A DNA stretch of 64,000 nt from Bin87 sp965243255 (GTDB lineage Bacteria; Chloroflexota; Dehalococcoidia; Lucifugimonadales; UBA3495), in the NCBI GenBank assembly GCA_965243255.1, contig CBDEUH010000004.1:1922001-1986000 (forward strand), given 5' to 3'. Shown piece by piece: positions 7,770 through 15,550 of this stretch (within the stretch, counting starts at the first letter, position 1; each line of letters opens with the position of its first letter). The notes under the pieces were generated by a model, which was not told the DNA's origin, searched no databases, and saw only the letters and a program-made list of their open reading frames with translations. A program made the translations under genes and the position numbers.

Positions 7770-8756
7770 ATGGCTGGAAATTACACCATCAGCGTCGGCA
7801 CCGTGGGCGGCGGCCTGTCGGTCAGCCCGGACGGGGGCGAATCCTGGAACCGCATCCGCAACCCGCTGCCCAGCGAGTGCAACATCCGCGCCCTGGCGGT
7901 TGACCCCAACCACCGGCATCGCATCTATGCCGGCTCCGACAACGGCCTGTTCCGCTCAGACGACAACGGCTTCACCTGGGAATACCTGGAGTCGCCCATG
8001 GACGACCTGCAAATCTGGTCGGTGGGCATAGACCCGGACGACTCGGAGACTGTGTTCGTAGGCACCCGCCCCAACGCGTTCCGCTCGCGCGATGGCGGCC
8101 AGAACTGGGAATCCCTGGATCTGGGCGTGCGGATGCCCTGTCCCATCGGCATTCCGCGCACCACCAACATCATCGTTGACCCGCGGGATACCCGCACGGT
8201 GTGGGCCGGCATCGAGGTGGACGGCGTGTACCGCAGCCTGGACGGCGGCGACAACTGGACGCGGCTGCCCGACCTGGGGCCCGACCCCTTCCACGGAGAC
8301 ATTCACGGCATGGCGCTCAAGCCCGGCCCAGACTCGGCCATCTACTGCACCACGCCTTTCGGCATCTCCACCAGCACCGACGAGGGCGAGAGCTGGGACC
8401 TGCACGAGTTCCCCCGCTTCCACGCCGAGGACACCCGTTCCTACTGCCGGGGCATGGTCATCAAGCCGGACAACCCCAGCGTGATGTTCGTGGGCAACGG
8501 CGACACCATCCCCGGCGTAACCGGGGCAATTCGCCGGACGCGGGACGCCGGGTCATCCTGGGACGCGCCGGAGCTTTCGGCCACGCCCAACTCGGTGGTG
8601 TATTGGTTCGCCGCCAGCCCGCACGTGTCCGACGTGATGGTGGCCGCCAGCATCTACGGGTACGTGTACGTCAGCGCGGACGGCGGCGACAGCTGGGACA
8701 AGCTGCAGAAGGAGTTTGGTGAAATCCGCTCGCTGGCGCTGACGCCCAACGACTAG
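7770..8756 (+). CDS. Asp-box (BNR repeat) beta-propeller protein
   Basis: 328 residues containing seven Asp-box turns of the form S-x-D-x-G-x-(S/T/N)-W: SPDGGESW, SDDNGFTW, SRDGGQNW, SLDGGDNW, STDEGESW, TRDAGSSW and SADGGDSW. These are spaced as in sialidase/Vps10-type propellers. No signal peptide is visible, so it appears cytoplasmic, and no glycosidase catalytic residues can be assigned. AGGAGG sits five bases before the ATG. It is followed closely by an alpha/beta hydrolase gene, probably in one transcript. Substrate unknown. Confidence 0.85.
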   Translation: MAGNYTISVGTVGGGLSVSPDGGESWNRIRNPLPSECNIRALAVDPNHRHRIYAGSDNGLFRSDDNGFTWEYLESPMDDLQIWSVGIDPDDSETVFVGTRPNAFRSRDGGQNWESLDLGVRMPCPIGIPRTTNIIVDPRDTRTVWAGIEVDGVYRSLDGGDNWTRLPDLGPDPFHGDIHGMALKPGPDSAIYCTTPFGISTSTDEGESWDLHEFPRFHAEDTRSYCRGMVIKPDNPSVMFVGNGDTIPGVTGAIRRTRDAGSSWDAPELSATPNSVVYWFAASPHVSDVMVAASIYGYVYVSADGGDSWDKLQKEFGEIRSLALTPND

Positions 8757-8770
8757 ATTGGAGGGCGTTG

Positions 8771-9640
8771 ATGCCTAGCTTTGATTCCGACGGCGTACAC
8801 ATCTTTTACCAGTCCACCGGCCAGGGATTTCCGCTCATCTGGAGCCACGAGTTCGCCGGCTCCTACGAAAGCTGGGAGCAGCAGGTGCGCTATTTCAGCC
8901 ACCGCTACCGGGTCATCACCTACAACGACCGGGGCTATCCGCCGTCGGACGTGCCCGATGACCCGGAGGCGTACTCGCAGGACGTTACCCTGGAGGACCT
9001 GCGGCGGCTGATGGACCACCTGGGACTGGAGCAGGCGTACATCGGGGGCCTGTCTATGGGCGGGAACGTGGCGTTGAACTTCGCGCTGCGCTATCCGGAA
9101 CGGTGCCGGGCCATCATAGTGGCGTCGGCCGGGTCGGGCACGACGCACAACGAGGCGTTCCAATCCGGCGGCGAGGCCATGGCGGCGCGGCTGCTGGCCG
9201 AGGGGACGCCGGCGGTGATGAAAGACTACGGCAGCGGGCCGACGCGGGTGCAACTGCAGCGCAAGGACCCCCGGGGATACGAGGAGTTCATGCGCCTGCT
9301 CTTCGCACACAACGCCCGGGGCTCGGCGTACACCTTCCGCGGCGTCCAGCTGAAGCGCGCCACCATCGACCAGCTGATACCGCAGATGAACGCCTGCCAG
9401 GTGCCCACGCTGATTTTATTCGGCGACGAGGACGACCCCTGCGTGGAACCGTCGATAATGATGAAGCGGCACATCCCCCGCAGCGGGCTGGTCGCCCTGC
9501 CCCAGTGCGGCCACACCATCAACCTGGAGGAGCCGGCGCTGTTCAATCAGCTGGTGGCGGACTTTCTGACGGCGGTGGAGGCCGGCAAGTGGGCCGAGCA
9601 TCCGCTGGGGGATACGCCGTACAGCACCGGCTCCCGGTAG
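8771..9640 (+). CDS. alpha/beta hydrolase
   Basis: 289 residues of the alpha/beta hydrolase fold. The nucleophile elbow is GLSMGG (about residue 95), the acid lies in LFGDEDDPC, and the His in PQCGHTINLEE. The ATG at 8771 has GGAGGG six bases upstream and is preferred over the TTG at 8768. It lies 14 bases after the Asp-box protein. Substrate cannot be predicted; family members include esterases, C-C bond hydrolases and haloperoxidase-like enzymes. Confidence 0.85.
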   Translation: MPSFDSDGVHIFYQSTGQGFPLIWSHEFAGSYESWEQQVRYFSHRYRVITYNDRGYPPSDVPDDPEAYSQDVTLEDLRRLMDHLGLEQAYIGGLSMGGNVALNFALRYPERCRAIIVASAGSGTTHNEAFQSGGEAMAARLLAEGTPAVMKDYGSGPTRVQLQRKDPRGYEEFMRLLFAHNARGSAYTFRGVQLKRATIDQLIPQMNACQVPTLILFGDEDDPCVEPSIMMKRHIPRSGLVALPQCGHTINLEEPALFNQLVADFLTAVEAGKWAEHPLGDTPYSTGSR

Positions 9641-9641
9641 T

Positions 9642-10547
9642 TCAGCGGCCCCCGCCGGGCGGGATGACTTCCCAGAACTGCTGCATCGCCTGGATGTGCT
9701 GGTCAACGGCGCTGAGGGGGCCGCGGCGGGCTTCGGCCATCACGTGGGTGCCGCCCAGGGACTGCCAGCCCTCCACCTCGGCCAGCCACTGGTCGGGAGA
9801 CTTGCCGGGCATCCGGATGCGGCCGGCCAGGCCAACGTCCGAGGGCTGGCGGCCGGCCTCGGCGATGTAGGTCTGCATCTTGTCCAGCACGGAGCGGGCG
9901 GTGTCGTCGGGGGCGAAACTGGGGAACCAGCCGTCGCCCATGCGGGCGATGCGCCGCAGCACCACGTCGCGGGGCACCGGGCCGGCGGACCCTCCGGCGC
10001 CGAACCAGACGGGTATGGGTCGCTGGACGGGCAGGGGCTTGATGCCGGCGGCGCGCACGGTGTGCCAACGGCCGGCGAAGTCCACCACGTCCTGTGTCCA
10101 CAGGGCGCGCATGAGGTCGATCTGTTCCTCGGAGCGGATGCCGCGGTTGGTGAAGTCCTCGCCCAGGGCCTCAAACTCCACGTGGTTCCAGCCCACGCCG
10201 ATGCCCAGGGTGAGGCGGCCGCCGCTGAGCACGTCAATCTCGGCGGCCTGCTTGGCGACCAGGGCGGTTTGCCGCTGGGGCAGGATGAGGATGCCGGTGA
10301 TGAGGCGAATGCGCTGGGTGATGGCGGCGATAAATGCCAGGGTGGTCAGGGACTCGTGGATGACGCTGTGGTGGGTGTAGTAGTGGTCGCGGACGTGGGC
10401 GTGGTGGGCCGGGTCGGCGCCAAGGACGTGGTCGGCGATGAACAGGTAATCGAACTGCATCTCCTCGACGGCCTGGACGTAGTCGCGGATGGCCACGGGG
10501 TCGGGGCCGATTTCGGTTTGCGGGAAAATAGCGCCGATTTGCATCAA
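9642..10547 (-). CDS. LLM-class F420-dependent oxidoreductase
   Basis: 301 residues of the bacterial luciferase-like TIM-barrel family. Typical features: N-terminal GAIFPQTEIG, FIADHVL, ITGILILPQRQ, LSGGRLTLGIGVGWN and the late MGDGWFPSF. The GIGVGWN region and overall length fit the F420-dependent branch, which agrees with a CofE gene at 56797-57555; FMN use cannot be excluded. It overlaps the preceding aldo/keto reductase by four bases, so the two are translated together and may act in one oxidation pathway. Confidence 0.85.
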   Translation of the reverse strand: MMQIGAIFPQTEIGPDPVAIRDYVQAVEEMQFDYLFIADHVLGADPAHHAHVRDHYYTHHSVIHESLTTLAFIAAITQRIRLITGILILPQRQTALVAKQAAEIDVLSGGRLTLGIGVGWNHVEFEALGEDFTNRGIRSEEQIDLMRALWTQDVVDFAGRWHTVRAAGIKPLPVQRPIPVWFGAGGSAGPVPRDVVLRRIARMGDGWFPSFAPDDTARSVLDKMQTYIAEAGRQPSDVGLAGRIRMPGKSPDQWLAEVEGWQSLGGTHVMAEARRGPLSAVDQHIQAMQQFWEVIPPGGGR

Positions 10548-11569
10548 AACCTCCTGCGGTACTCGTCGCCGCAGTCGCCGATGATCTGGTAGAGGTCGCG
10601 GGAGTTGGCCAGCACGGACTGGATGGCTTCCAGGTCGGCGGCGTCCAGTTGGAAGCCGAAGGCCCGGGCGTTTTCAGCGATGTGCTCGGCTACGCCCAGG
10701 CGGGCGCCGATGATGACGCCGGCCACGGCCGACTGGTCCAGGACGTAGCGGACGGCGACGTTGGCGATGCTGACGCCGTGCTTGTCGGCGACGGCGCGCA
10801 ACTCCGTCAGCAGCTGCTGGAAGAGGGGCCAGCCGCCCCAGGCGTCAATCATCTGCTTGTACTTGCGCAGGCTGGCGGTGTTCAGCGCGGCGTGGTAGGG
10901 CTCGGGTTGGCCCAGGTAGCGGTCGGAGAGGAGGCCGCCGCAGAGGACGCCGTAGGGGAGCAGCCAGACCCGCTGCTCTTCGCACACTGAGGTCATCTGC
11001 GCCTGGGGACGGCGGTCAATTAGGGAATACTGCACCTGGTTGGACACCACGCGGACGCCGTGGTCGGCGATGTCGCGCAGCCGCTGGGTGTCGAAGTTGG
11101 TCAGGGCCAGGCGGTGTATCTTGCCCTCGTCCCGCAGCTCGGCCAGCCGTTCCAGCGCGTCCAGATAACGCCGGTCCTGGTAGTCCCACCAGTGGAATTG
11201 CAGCAGGTCGAGACGCTGGACGTTCATGCGGCGCAGGGAGATGTCAACGTTGTTTTCGACGACCTGGCGGGTCATCGGGCCGGGTTGGGGCACCCACTTG
11301 GTGAAGGCCTGGATTTCGGAGAGGGCATCGGCGCCGCGAGCGTCGGCCAGTCTTCGGCGGAAGATGCCGATGAAATCCTCGGCGGGGCCGTAGTGATCGG
11401 CCAGGTCCCAGGTGGTAAAGCCGGCGTCGTGGTAGGCCAGCATGGCATCTACGGCGGCGGCGGAGTCGATGCGGCCATGGGCGCCCGAGACCTGCCACAT
11501 ACCGTTGAGGATGCGGCAGATGGGCAGGTTCTCAACGAACCGCAGACGGGCTTCGGTGGGGAGGGTCAT
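10544..11569 (-). CDS. aldo/keto reductase
   Basis: 341 residues, NAD(P)H-dependent (beta/alpha)8 reductase. The active-site pattern is Asp in TWDLADHYG (about 55-63), Lys in FTKWV and His in LLQFHWWDY. The C-terminal half has the SNQVQYSL and LIIGAR-type cofactor segments (here VVSNQVQYSL and GVIIGARLG). Substrate unknown. First gene of a two-gene unit with the LLM oxidoreductase. Confidence 0.87.
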   Translation of the reverse strand: MTLPTEARLRFVENLPICRILNGMWQVSGAHGRIDSAAAVDAMLAYHDAGFTTWDLADHYGPAEDFIGIFRRRLADARGADALSEIQAFTKWVPQPGPMTRQVVENNVDISLRRMNVQRLDLLQFHWWDYQDRRYLDALERLAELRDEGKIHRLALTNFDTQRLRDIADHGVRVVSNQVQYSLIDRRPQAQMTSVCEEQRVWLLPYGVLCGGLLSDRYLGQPEPYHAALNTASLRKYKQMIDAWGGWPLFQQLLTELRAVADKHGVSIANVAVRYVLDQSAVAGVIIGARLGVAEHIAENARAFGFQLDAADLEAIQSVLANSRDLYQIIGDCGDEYRRRF

Positions 11570-11636
11570 GGTGGGACGATTGTAACATCCCGGCAGCGTG
11601 GACCGGCGGCCCGTGTGTTACGATGGCCCCGCCTTG

Positions 11637-11690
11637 GCATCTGCAACGAATCTTCTATCTGCAACTAATTTTCCATCTGGAACGAATCTT
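11637..11690 (+). repeat. three tandem 18-base repeats upstream of a Gfo/Idh/MocA gene
   Basis: Three adjacent copies of an 18-base unit, each close to (C)ATCTGCAACGAATCTT, at 11637-11654, 11655-11672 and 11673-11690. They end 27 bases before the downstream start codon, so they lie in the leader or promoter of that gene. Confidence 0.65.
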
Positions 11691-11717
11691 TCGCCCGCCG
11701 CCACAGGAGGCATCGCC

Positions 11718-12824
11718 ATGACTACGCAGCAGCCCATCCGCATCGGACTCATCGGGGCCAACATTCACGTGGGCTGGTCGCCGCGGGCGCATCTGCCGGC
11801 GCTGGCGGCGCACCCCGACTTTGACCTGGCCGCCGTGTGCACCACCCGGCAGGAGTCGGCCGACGAAGCACGGGCCGCCTTCAACGCCGGCAGCGCCTGG
11901 GACGACTACAACCGGATGCTGGCCGACGCCGACATTGAAGCCGCGACCATCTCGCTGCGGGTGCCCAGCCACTACGAGCCGACCACCGCCGCGCTGCGGG
12001 CCGGCAAGCACACCTTCACCGAGTGGCCGCTGGGTCGCACCACGGCCGAGGCTATCGAGATGGCCGACCTGGCCCGGCAGCAGGGGGTCAAGACCGCCGT
12101 GGGGCTGCAGGCGCGGGCGAATCCGGCCATCACGCACCTGGGCAACCTGGTGGCCGACGGCTACGTGGGTCGGGTGATGACCTGCCACGTGCGGCTGATG
12201 CGGGAGGGCGTGCTGTCGCGGGACTCCGGGCGCACCTGGCAGCGGGACAACGAGCTGGGGGCGCACACCTTGACCATCGCCTGCGGCCATACCATCGACG
12301 CGCTGTGCAGCATCGTGGGCGAGTTCGCCGACGTGTCCACGGTGGTCAGCACCCAGGCCGCCACCTGGCACGAAACCGACACGGGAAAGGACTTGCCGGT
12401 TACGTCGCCGGACAACATCCTGGTCAGCGGCAGCCTGCAGAGCGGCGGCGTGGCGTCGGTACAGATCGGCAGCACGCCGTGGGCCGGCAGCGGCTACCGC
12501 ATGGAAATCTACGGCGAAGAGGGGACGCTGGTGGCCGTGTCGGTGGACTCGCCCCAGCTGCAGCAGGTGAGCATCCGGGGCGCGCGGGGCGGCAGCAACG
12601 AACTGCAAGACCTGACGCCGGCGGAGGAGCTGCACCTGGCGCCGGAGATACCCGGAGGCGCGGCCTACAACGTGGGGCAGCTGTACAGCCGGTTTGCGGC
12701 ATCAATACGGGGACAGGATGACGGCGACGCGCTGCCCGACTTTGACCACGCGGTAACGCTGCATCGCTTCATCGACGCCATCCGGCAGTCCAGCGACGAG
12801 GGGCAGCGGGTTGCGGTAGGGTAG
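11718..12824 (+). CDS. Gfo/Idh/MocA family oxidoreductase
   Basis: 368-residue NAD(P)-dependent dehydrogenase. The Rossmann start is IRIGLIGANIHVGW; the family motif E-W/K-P appears as FTEWPLG (about residue 98), where the usual Lys is Trp. The C-terminal alpha/beta substrate domain follows from about 130. The ATG at 11718 is chosen for AGGAGG nine bases upstream. Sugar or inositol-like substrates are usual for the family; none can be named here. The EWP variant may mean altered cofactor or catalytic use. Confidence 0.85.
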   Translation: MTTQQPIRIGLIGANIHVGWSPRAHLPALAAHPDFDLAAVCTTRQESADEARAAFNAGSAWDDYNRMLADADIEAATISLRVPSHYEPTTAALRAGKHTFTEWPLGRTTAEAIEMADLARQQGVKTAVGLQARANPAITHLGNLVADGYVGRVMTCHVRLMREGVLSRDSGRTWQRDNELGAHTLTIACGHTIDALCSIVGEFADVSTVVSTQAATWHETDTGKDLPVTSPDNILVSGSLQSGGVASVQIGSTPWAGSGYRMEIYGEEGTLVAVSVDSPQLQQVSIRGARGGSNELQDLTPAEELHLAPEIPGGAAYNVGQLYSRFAASIRGQDDGDALPDFDHAVTLHRFIDAIRQSSDEGQRVAVG

Positions 12825-12837
12825 GCCCGGTTGGGAA

Positions 12838-13467
12838 TCAGGCGGTGGCCGGCACGACCTGATCGTCGTCGGCCACGGGGGCGCCGCCGTGGCGTTCGAG
12901 GTACTGCCGGCGCAGGGCCAGGCGATCGGCGACGGTGGCTTCCCAGTCCTCGCGCAGCACTTCCATCAGGATGAAGTCGTGGGACATGCGGCGGACGTGT
13001 CGCACGGGGTTGAAGCCGGAACGCTCGAAGCACTTCTGGGCCCGATGGTTCCACTCCAGGGTGTGCAGGTACGCGCGCTTGAGGCGCATATCGTCAAACA
13101 TGTGCTGGAGGAGGGTTACCACGGCGTCGAAGCCGTAGCCGCCGCTCCAGTAGTCCCGGTCGCCGATGACGATGCCCAGCTCGGCGGCTTTGGCCAGACT
13201 GTCCAGGTCGTAGTACATACAGTTGCCGATGTACTTGCCGTCGGCGACCTCGATGCCGAAGTGGTGGGAGCCGGGCGTGGGCCAGCGGATCTGGTCCTCA
13301 AACATTTTGAGATACCGCTCGTACTTCATGGTGAGCGGGTAGGCGGCGTCGAGGCGGGCGATTTCGGGATCGCTGCGCCAGATGTAATCCTGTTCGGCGT
13401 CCTCCATCCGCTTGCCGCGCAGGGTAACGCGGACACCTTGCAACACCAGGTCGGGCTTATTGGTCAT
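12838..13467 (-). CDS. GNAT family N-acetyltransferase
   Basis: 209 residues of RimJ/RimL type. It has an N-terminal beta strand VTLRGKRMEDAEQDY, an acetyl-CoA loop in YWSGGYGFDAVVTLL (about 110-124), and the C-terminal NHRAQKCFERSGF segment that marks this branch. It overlaps the Nudix gene upstream by four bases. Substrate unknown. Confidence 0.85.
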   Translation of the reverse strand: MTNKPDLVLQGVRVTLRGKRMEDAEQDYIWRSDPEIARLDAAYPLTMKYERYLKMFEDQIRWPTPGSHHFGIEVADGKYIGNCMYYDLDSLAKAAELGIVIGDRDYWSGGYGFDAVVTLLQHMFDDMRLKRAYLHTLEWNHRAQKCFERSGFNPVRHVRRMSHDFILMEVLREDWEATVADRLALRRQYLERHGGAPVADDDQVVPATA

Positions 13468-14087
13468 GGCTGGCCGTCCTGGCGATTAGCTTCAATCTGA
13501 CTGTGAGCTTCGATTAGAGAGCGGGCCGCTTCCAGAACGTTGCGTTCGTTGTCGTATTCCAGCAGCTCCAGGGCCTGCTCGTAGCTGCGCCATTCCACCA
13601 CGTCGAACTCGGCGTCATGGTCGGCGGTGCTGCCGCCACGGGGTTCCATGAGGAAGAAATAGACGGTCTTGTCGTAACGCACGCCGTCGTCGTGGCCGAC
13701 GAAGAAGTAACGGATGCTGGTGATGGGAGCCAGCACGTTGACGTGGACGCCCGTTTCCTCCTGCACCTCGCGCCGGGCGGTTTCTTCCACGGTTTCGCCG
13801 GGTTCCGGCGTACCCTTGGGCAGGCGCCAGGTCAACGCAGCGTCTTCGCGCTGGTAGCCGGGCCGCAATCGGGCGCACAGCAGCGTTTCGACCAGGCCAT
13901 GGGAGCGCCGAAAGACGAGGCCGCCGGCCGACACGACCTTGACGTTGGGGCCGGAACCGACACTAGGCCCGGAACCGGACGAAAAGGGTTCCGACGCCAG
14001 CCCAGCCTGGCCGATGGCGTGGCCATATTCAACGCCGGGGCTGGCAACTTCCGGGGCGTCGTCAGATGGGGAAACCAGATTATTCAT
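13464..14087 (-). CDS. Nudix hydrolase
   Basis: 207 residues. The Nudix box GX5EX7REUXEEXGU is complete: G(TPEPG)E(TVEETAR)RE V QEETGV. An N-terminal extension of about 50 residues is Ser/Gly/Pro-rich with a repeated GSGPSVGSGP-like stretch, probably disordered. Nudix enzymes split nucleoside diphosphate derivatives such as damaged nucleotides or Ap4A. Translation is coupled (ATGA) to the acetyltransferase gene. Confidence 0.88.
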   Translation of the reverse strand: MNNLVSPSDDAPEVASPGVEYGHAIGQAGLASEPFSSGSGPSVGSGPNVKVVSAGGLVFRRSHGLVETLLCARLRPGYQREDAALTWRLPKGTPEPGETVEETARREVQEETGVHVNVLAPITSIRYFFVGHDDGVRYDKTVYFFLMEPRGGSTADHDAEFDVVEWRSYEQALELLEYDNERNVLEAARSLIEAHSQIEANRQDGQP

Positions 14088-14159
14088 AGAGGGACAGCAA
14101 ATCGGTGGGTCGGGATGGAGTTATTGTATCGGCAGGGCCGGGAGCGGTCAAACGGACGG

Positions 14160-14423
14160 TCAGCCGCCGCCGATGGCCGGCACGAAGTGAATCTCAGCAG
14201 TTTCGCCGACCCGCTCCATCAGGCCCATGCGCGCGACTTCGCCATCCACGGCGACGGCCAGGTTGGAGCGGATGTCGCCGTCCTCAATCAGGCGGCCGGC
14301 GATGCCGGGGAACAGCTCGTCCAGTCCCTCGATAATCTGCCGCACGTTGCGACCCTCAACCTCAACCTCTTTCACGCCGCCGGTGGCGGCCTGCAGCATG
14401 GTGGGAACGAAAACCCTGGCCAC
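14160..14423 (-). CDS. MoaD/ThiS-family ubiquitin-like sulfur carrier
   Basis: 87 residues with the beta-grasp pattern and the C-terminal AIGGG that MoaD/ThiS proteins need for thiocarboxylation. It could supply sulfur for molybdopterin (a molybdenum hydroxylase lies at 15551-20093) or for another biosynthesis. No activating enzyme gene is adjacent. AGGAGGTG lies just before the start. Confidence 0.8.
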   Translation of the reverse strand: MARVFVPTMLQAATGGVKEVEVEGRNVRQIIEGLDELFPGIAGRLIEDGDIRSNLAVAVDGEVARMGLMERVGETAEIHFVPAIGGG

Positions 14424-14480
14424 ATCGCACCTCCTGAGCCTGGACTGGGGTTATATCATACGGCAAAAGGGCCCGGCGCG

Positions 14481-14963
14481 TCAGGGCTGACAGGCGGCCA
14501 GCCCGGCCGCATCGTCGAAGATGCCGTTGGCGCGCTGCAGTTCACGTACGTAGCAGATTATGTGCTCAACATCAGCCTCGGCCACCGCGGGCATCGCCGG
14601 CATATTGCCGAACTGCCAGTGGTGGGATTGCACTCCGTTTTGCACCGCGTTGCGAAAGGCGAAGTCCTGGTGGTGGTTCGGCTCGTAGATTTTGTGAACC
14701 AGGGGCGGGCCGAGATTGGTGCCGGAAGCGTTGGCGCCGTGGCAGAGGGCGCAGTTGGCGTTGAACACGGTCTGGCCGGCCTGGGCCGGCTGGGACAGGG
14801 CCGGCACGATTACGGTGGAGGGGGCGGCGTCGCTGCTGCCAGCGGCGGGGCTGGCGTACTCAGGAGCATCGCCGCCGAAACAGGCGAGCAGGCCAAGCAG
14901 ACCCAGGGCGGCGGCGAGGCAGATGGCATATCGGAGGCGTTGGCAAATCATAACTGGCGTCAT
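14481..14963 (-). CDS. lipoprotein c-type cytochrome
   Basis: 160 residues. An N-terminal hydrophobic signal ends in LGLLAC with lipobox Cys28, followed by a Pro/Ala/Ser linker. The haem site is CALCH (71-75) and the likely axial Met is in GNMPAM (121-124). It would be a membrane-anchored, outward-facing electron carrier. The start at 14963 overlaps the stop of the upstream acetyltransferase (ATGA), which fixes the start. It may accept electrons from a nearby oxidoreductase; the partner is unknown. Confidence 0.85.
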   Translation of the reverse strand: MTPVMICQRLRYAICLAAALGLLGLLACFGGDAPEYASPAAGSSDAAPSTVIVPALSQPAQAGQTVFNANCALCHGANASGTNLGPPLVHKIYEPNHHQDFAFRNAVQNGVQSHHWQFGNMPAMPAVAEADVEHIICYVRELQRANGIFDDAAGLAACQP

Positions 14964-15469
14964 TCGCGCACGATGGCGTACAACAACTGGTCCACGGTTA
15001 CGCCGTTTTTGACGGCGCTTTTGCGCAGACGGCCTTCGCAGAGGTAGCCGGCTTTTTCCAGTACCCGGGCCGAAGCAGGGTTCCACTCGAAAACATAGGC
15101 GAACAGCCGGATCAGGTCAAGTTCGGTGAAGGCGTATTCGGTGAGGGCGCGCAGGGCCGCGGTGGCGATGCCCTGTCCCCAGTAGGGTTCGCCCAGCCAG
15201 TAGCCGATTTCTGCGGAATCGCGATGCACGTCGCCCTGCAGGCCCAGGCCGATACCGCCGATGGCCTCTTCGTCGTTGGCGATGGCGAAGTTGGTTTCGG
15301 GGCGCTGGCGGAGGGAGTGGCGAATCCAGGCGGTGGCGGCGGGCACGGTGTAGGGGTGAGCGTCGCGGAGGTTGCGCCAGACGTTGGGGTTGCCGGAATA
15401 GCGGGCGACCGCATCGGCATCAGCCGGCCGGTAGCTGCGGATGTGCCACTGGCCGATGTCGATGCGCAT
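14960..15469 (-). CDS. GNAT family N-acetyltransferase (RimJ/RimL type)
   Basis: 169 residues. N-terminal WHIRSYRPADADAVARY, acetyl-CoA loop YWGQGIATAALRAL (about 103-116) and the NPASARVLEKAGY signature near the C-terminus. It is the first gene of a two-gene overlap with the cytochrome gene, an unusual pairing that probably reflects genome compaction, not shared function. Confidence 0.87.
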   Translation of the reverse strand: MRIDIGQWHIRSYRPADADAVARYSGNPNVWRNLRDAHPYTVPAATAWIRHSLRQRPETNFAIANDEEAIGGIGLGLQGDVHRDSAEIGYWLGEPYWGQGIATAALRALTEYAFTELDLIRLFAYVFEWNPASARVLEKAGYLCEGRLRKSAVKNGVTVDQLLYAIVRE

Positions 15470-15492
15470 GAGTCAAAATCCTCAAAGCAAGC

Positions 15493-15520
15493 GGGGGCGA
15501 TGGTGTATCGCCCCCTTTTT
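15493..15520 (+). terminator. strong intrinsic terminator reading on the plus strand
   Basis: GGGGGCGA (15493-15500), 7-base loop, TCGCCCCC (15508-15515), then TTTTT. The flanking genes both run on the minus strand, so as a U-tailed terminator it points the wrong way for them. It would stop antisense transcription, or act on the minus strand as a plain hairpin. Confidence 0.55.
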
Positions 15521-15550
15521 ATACCCCGTGGCGTACATGGGCGGGAGGAT

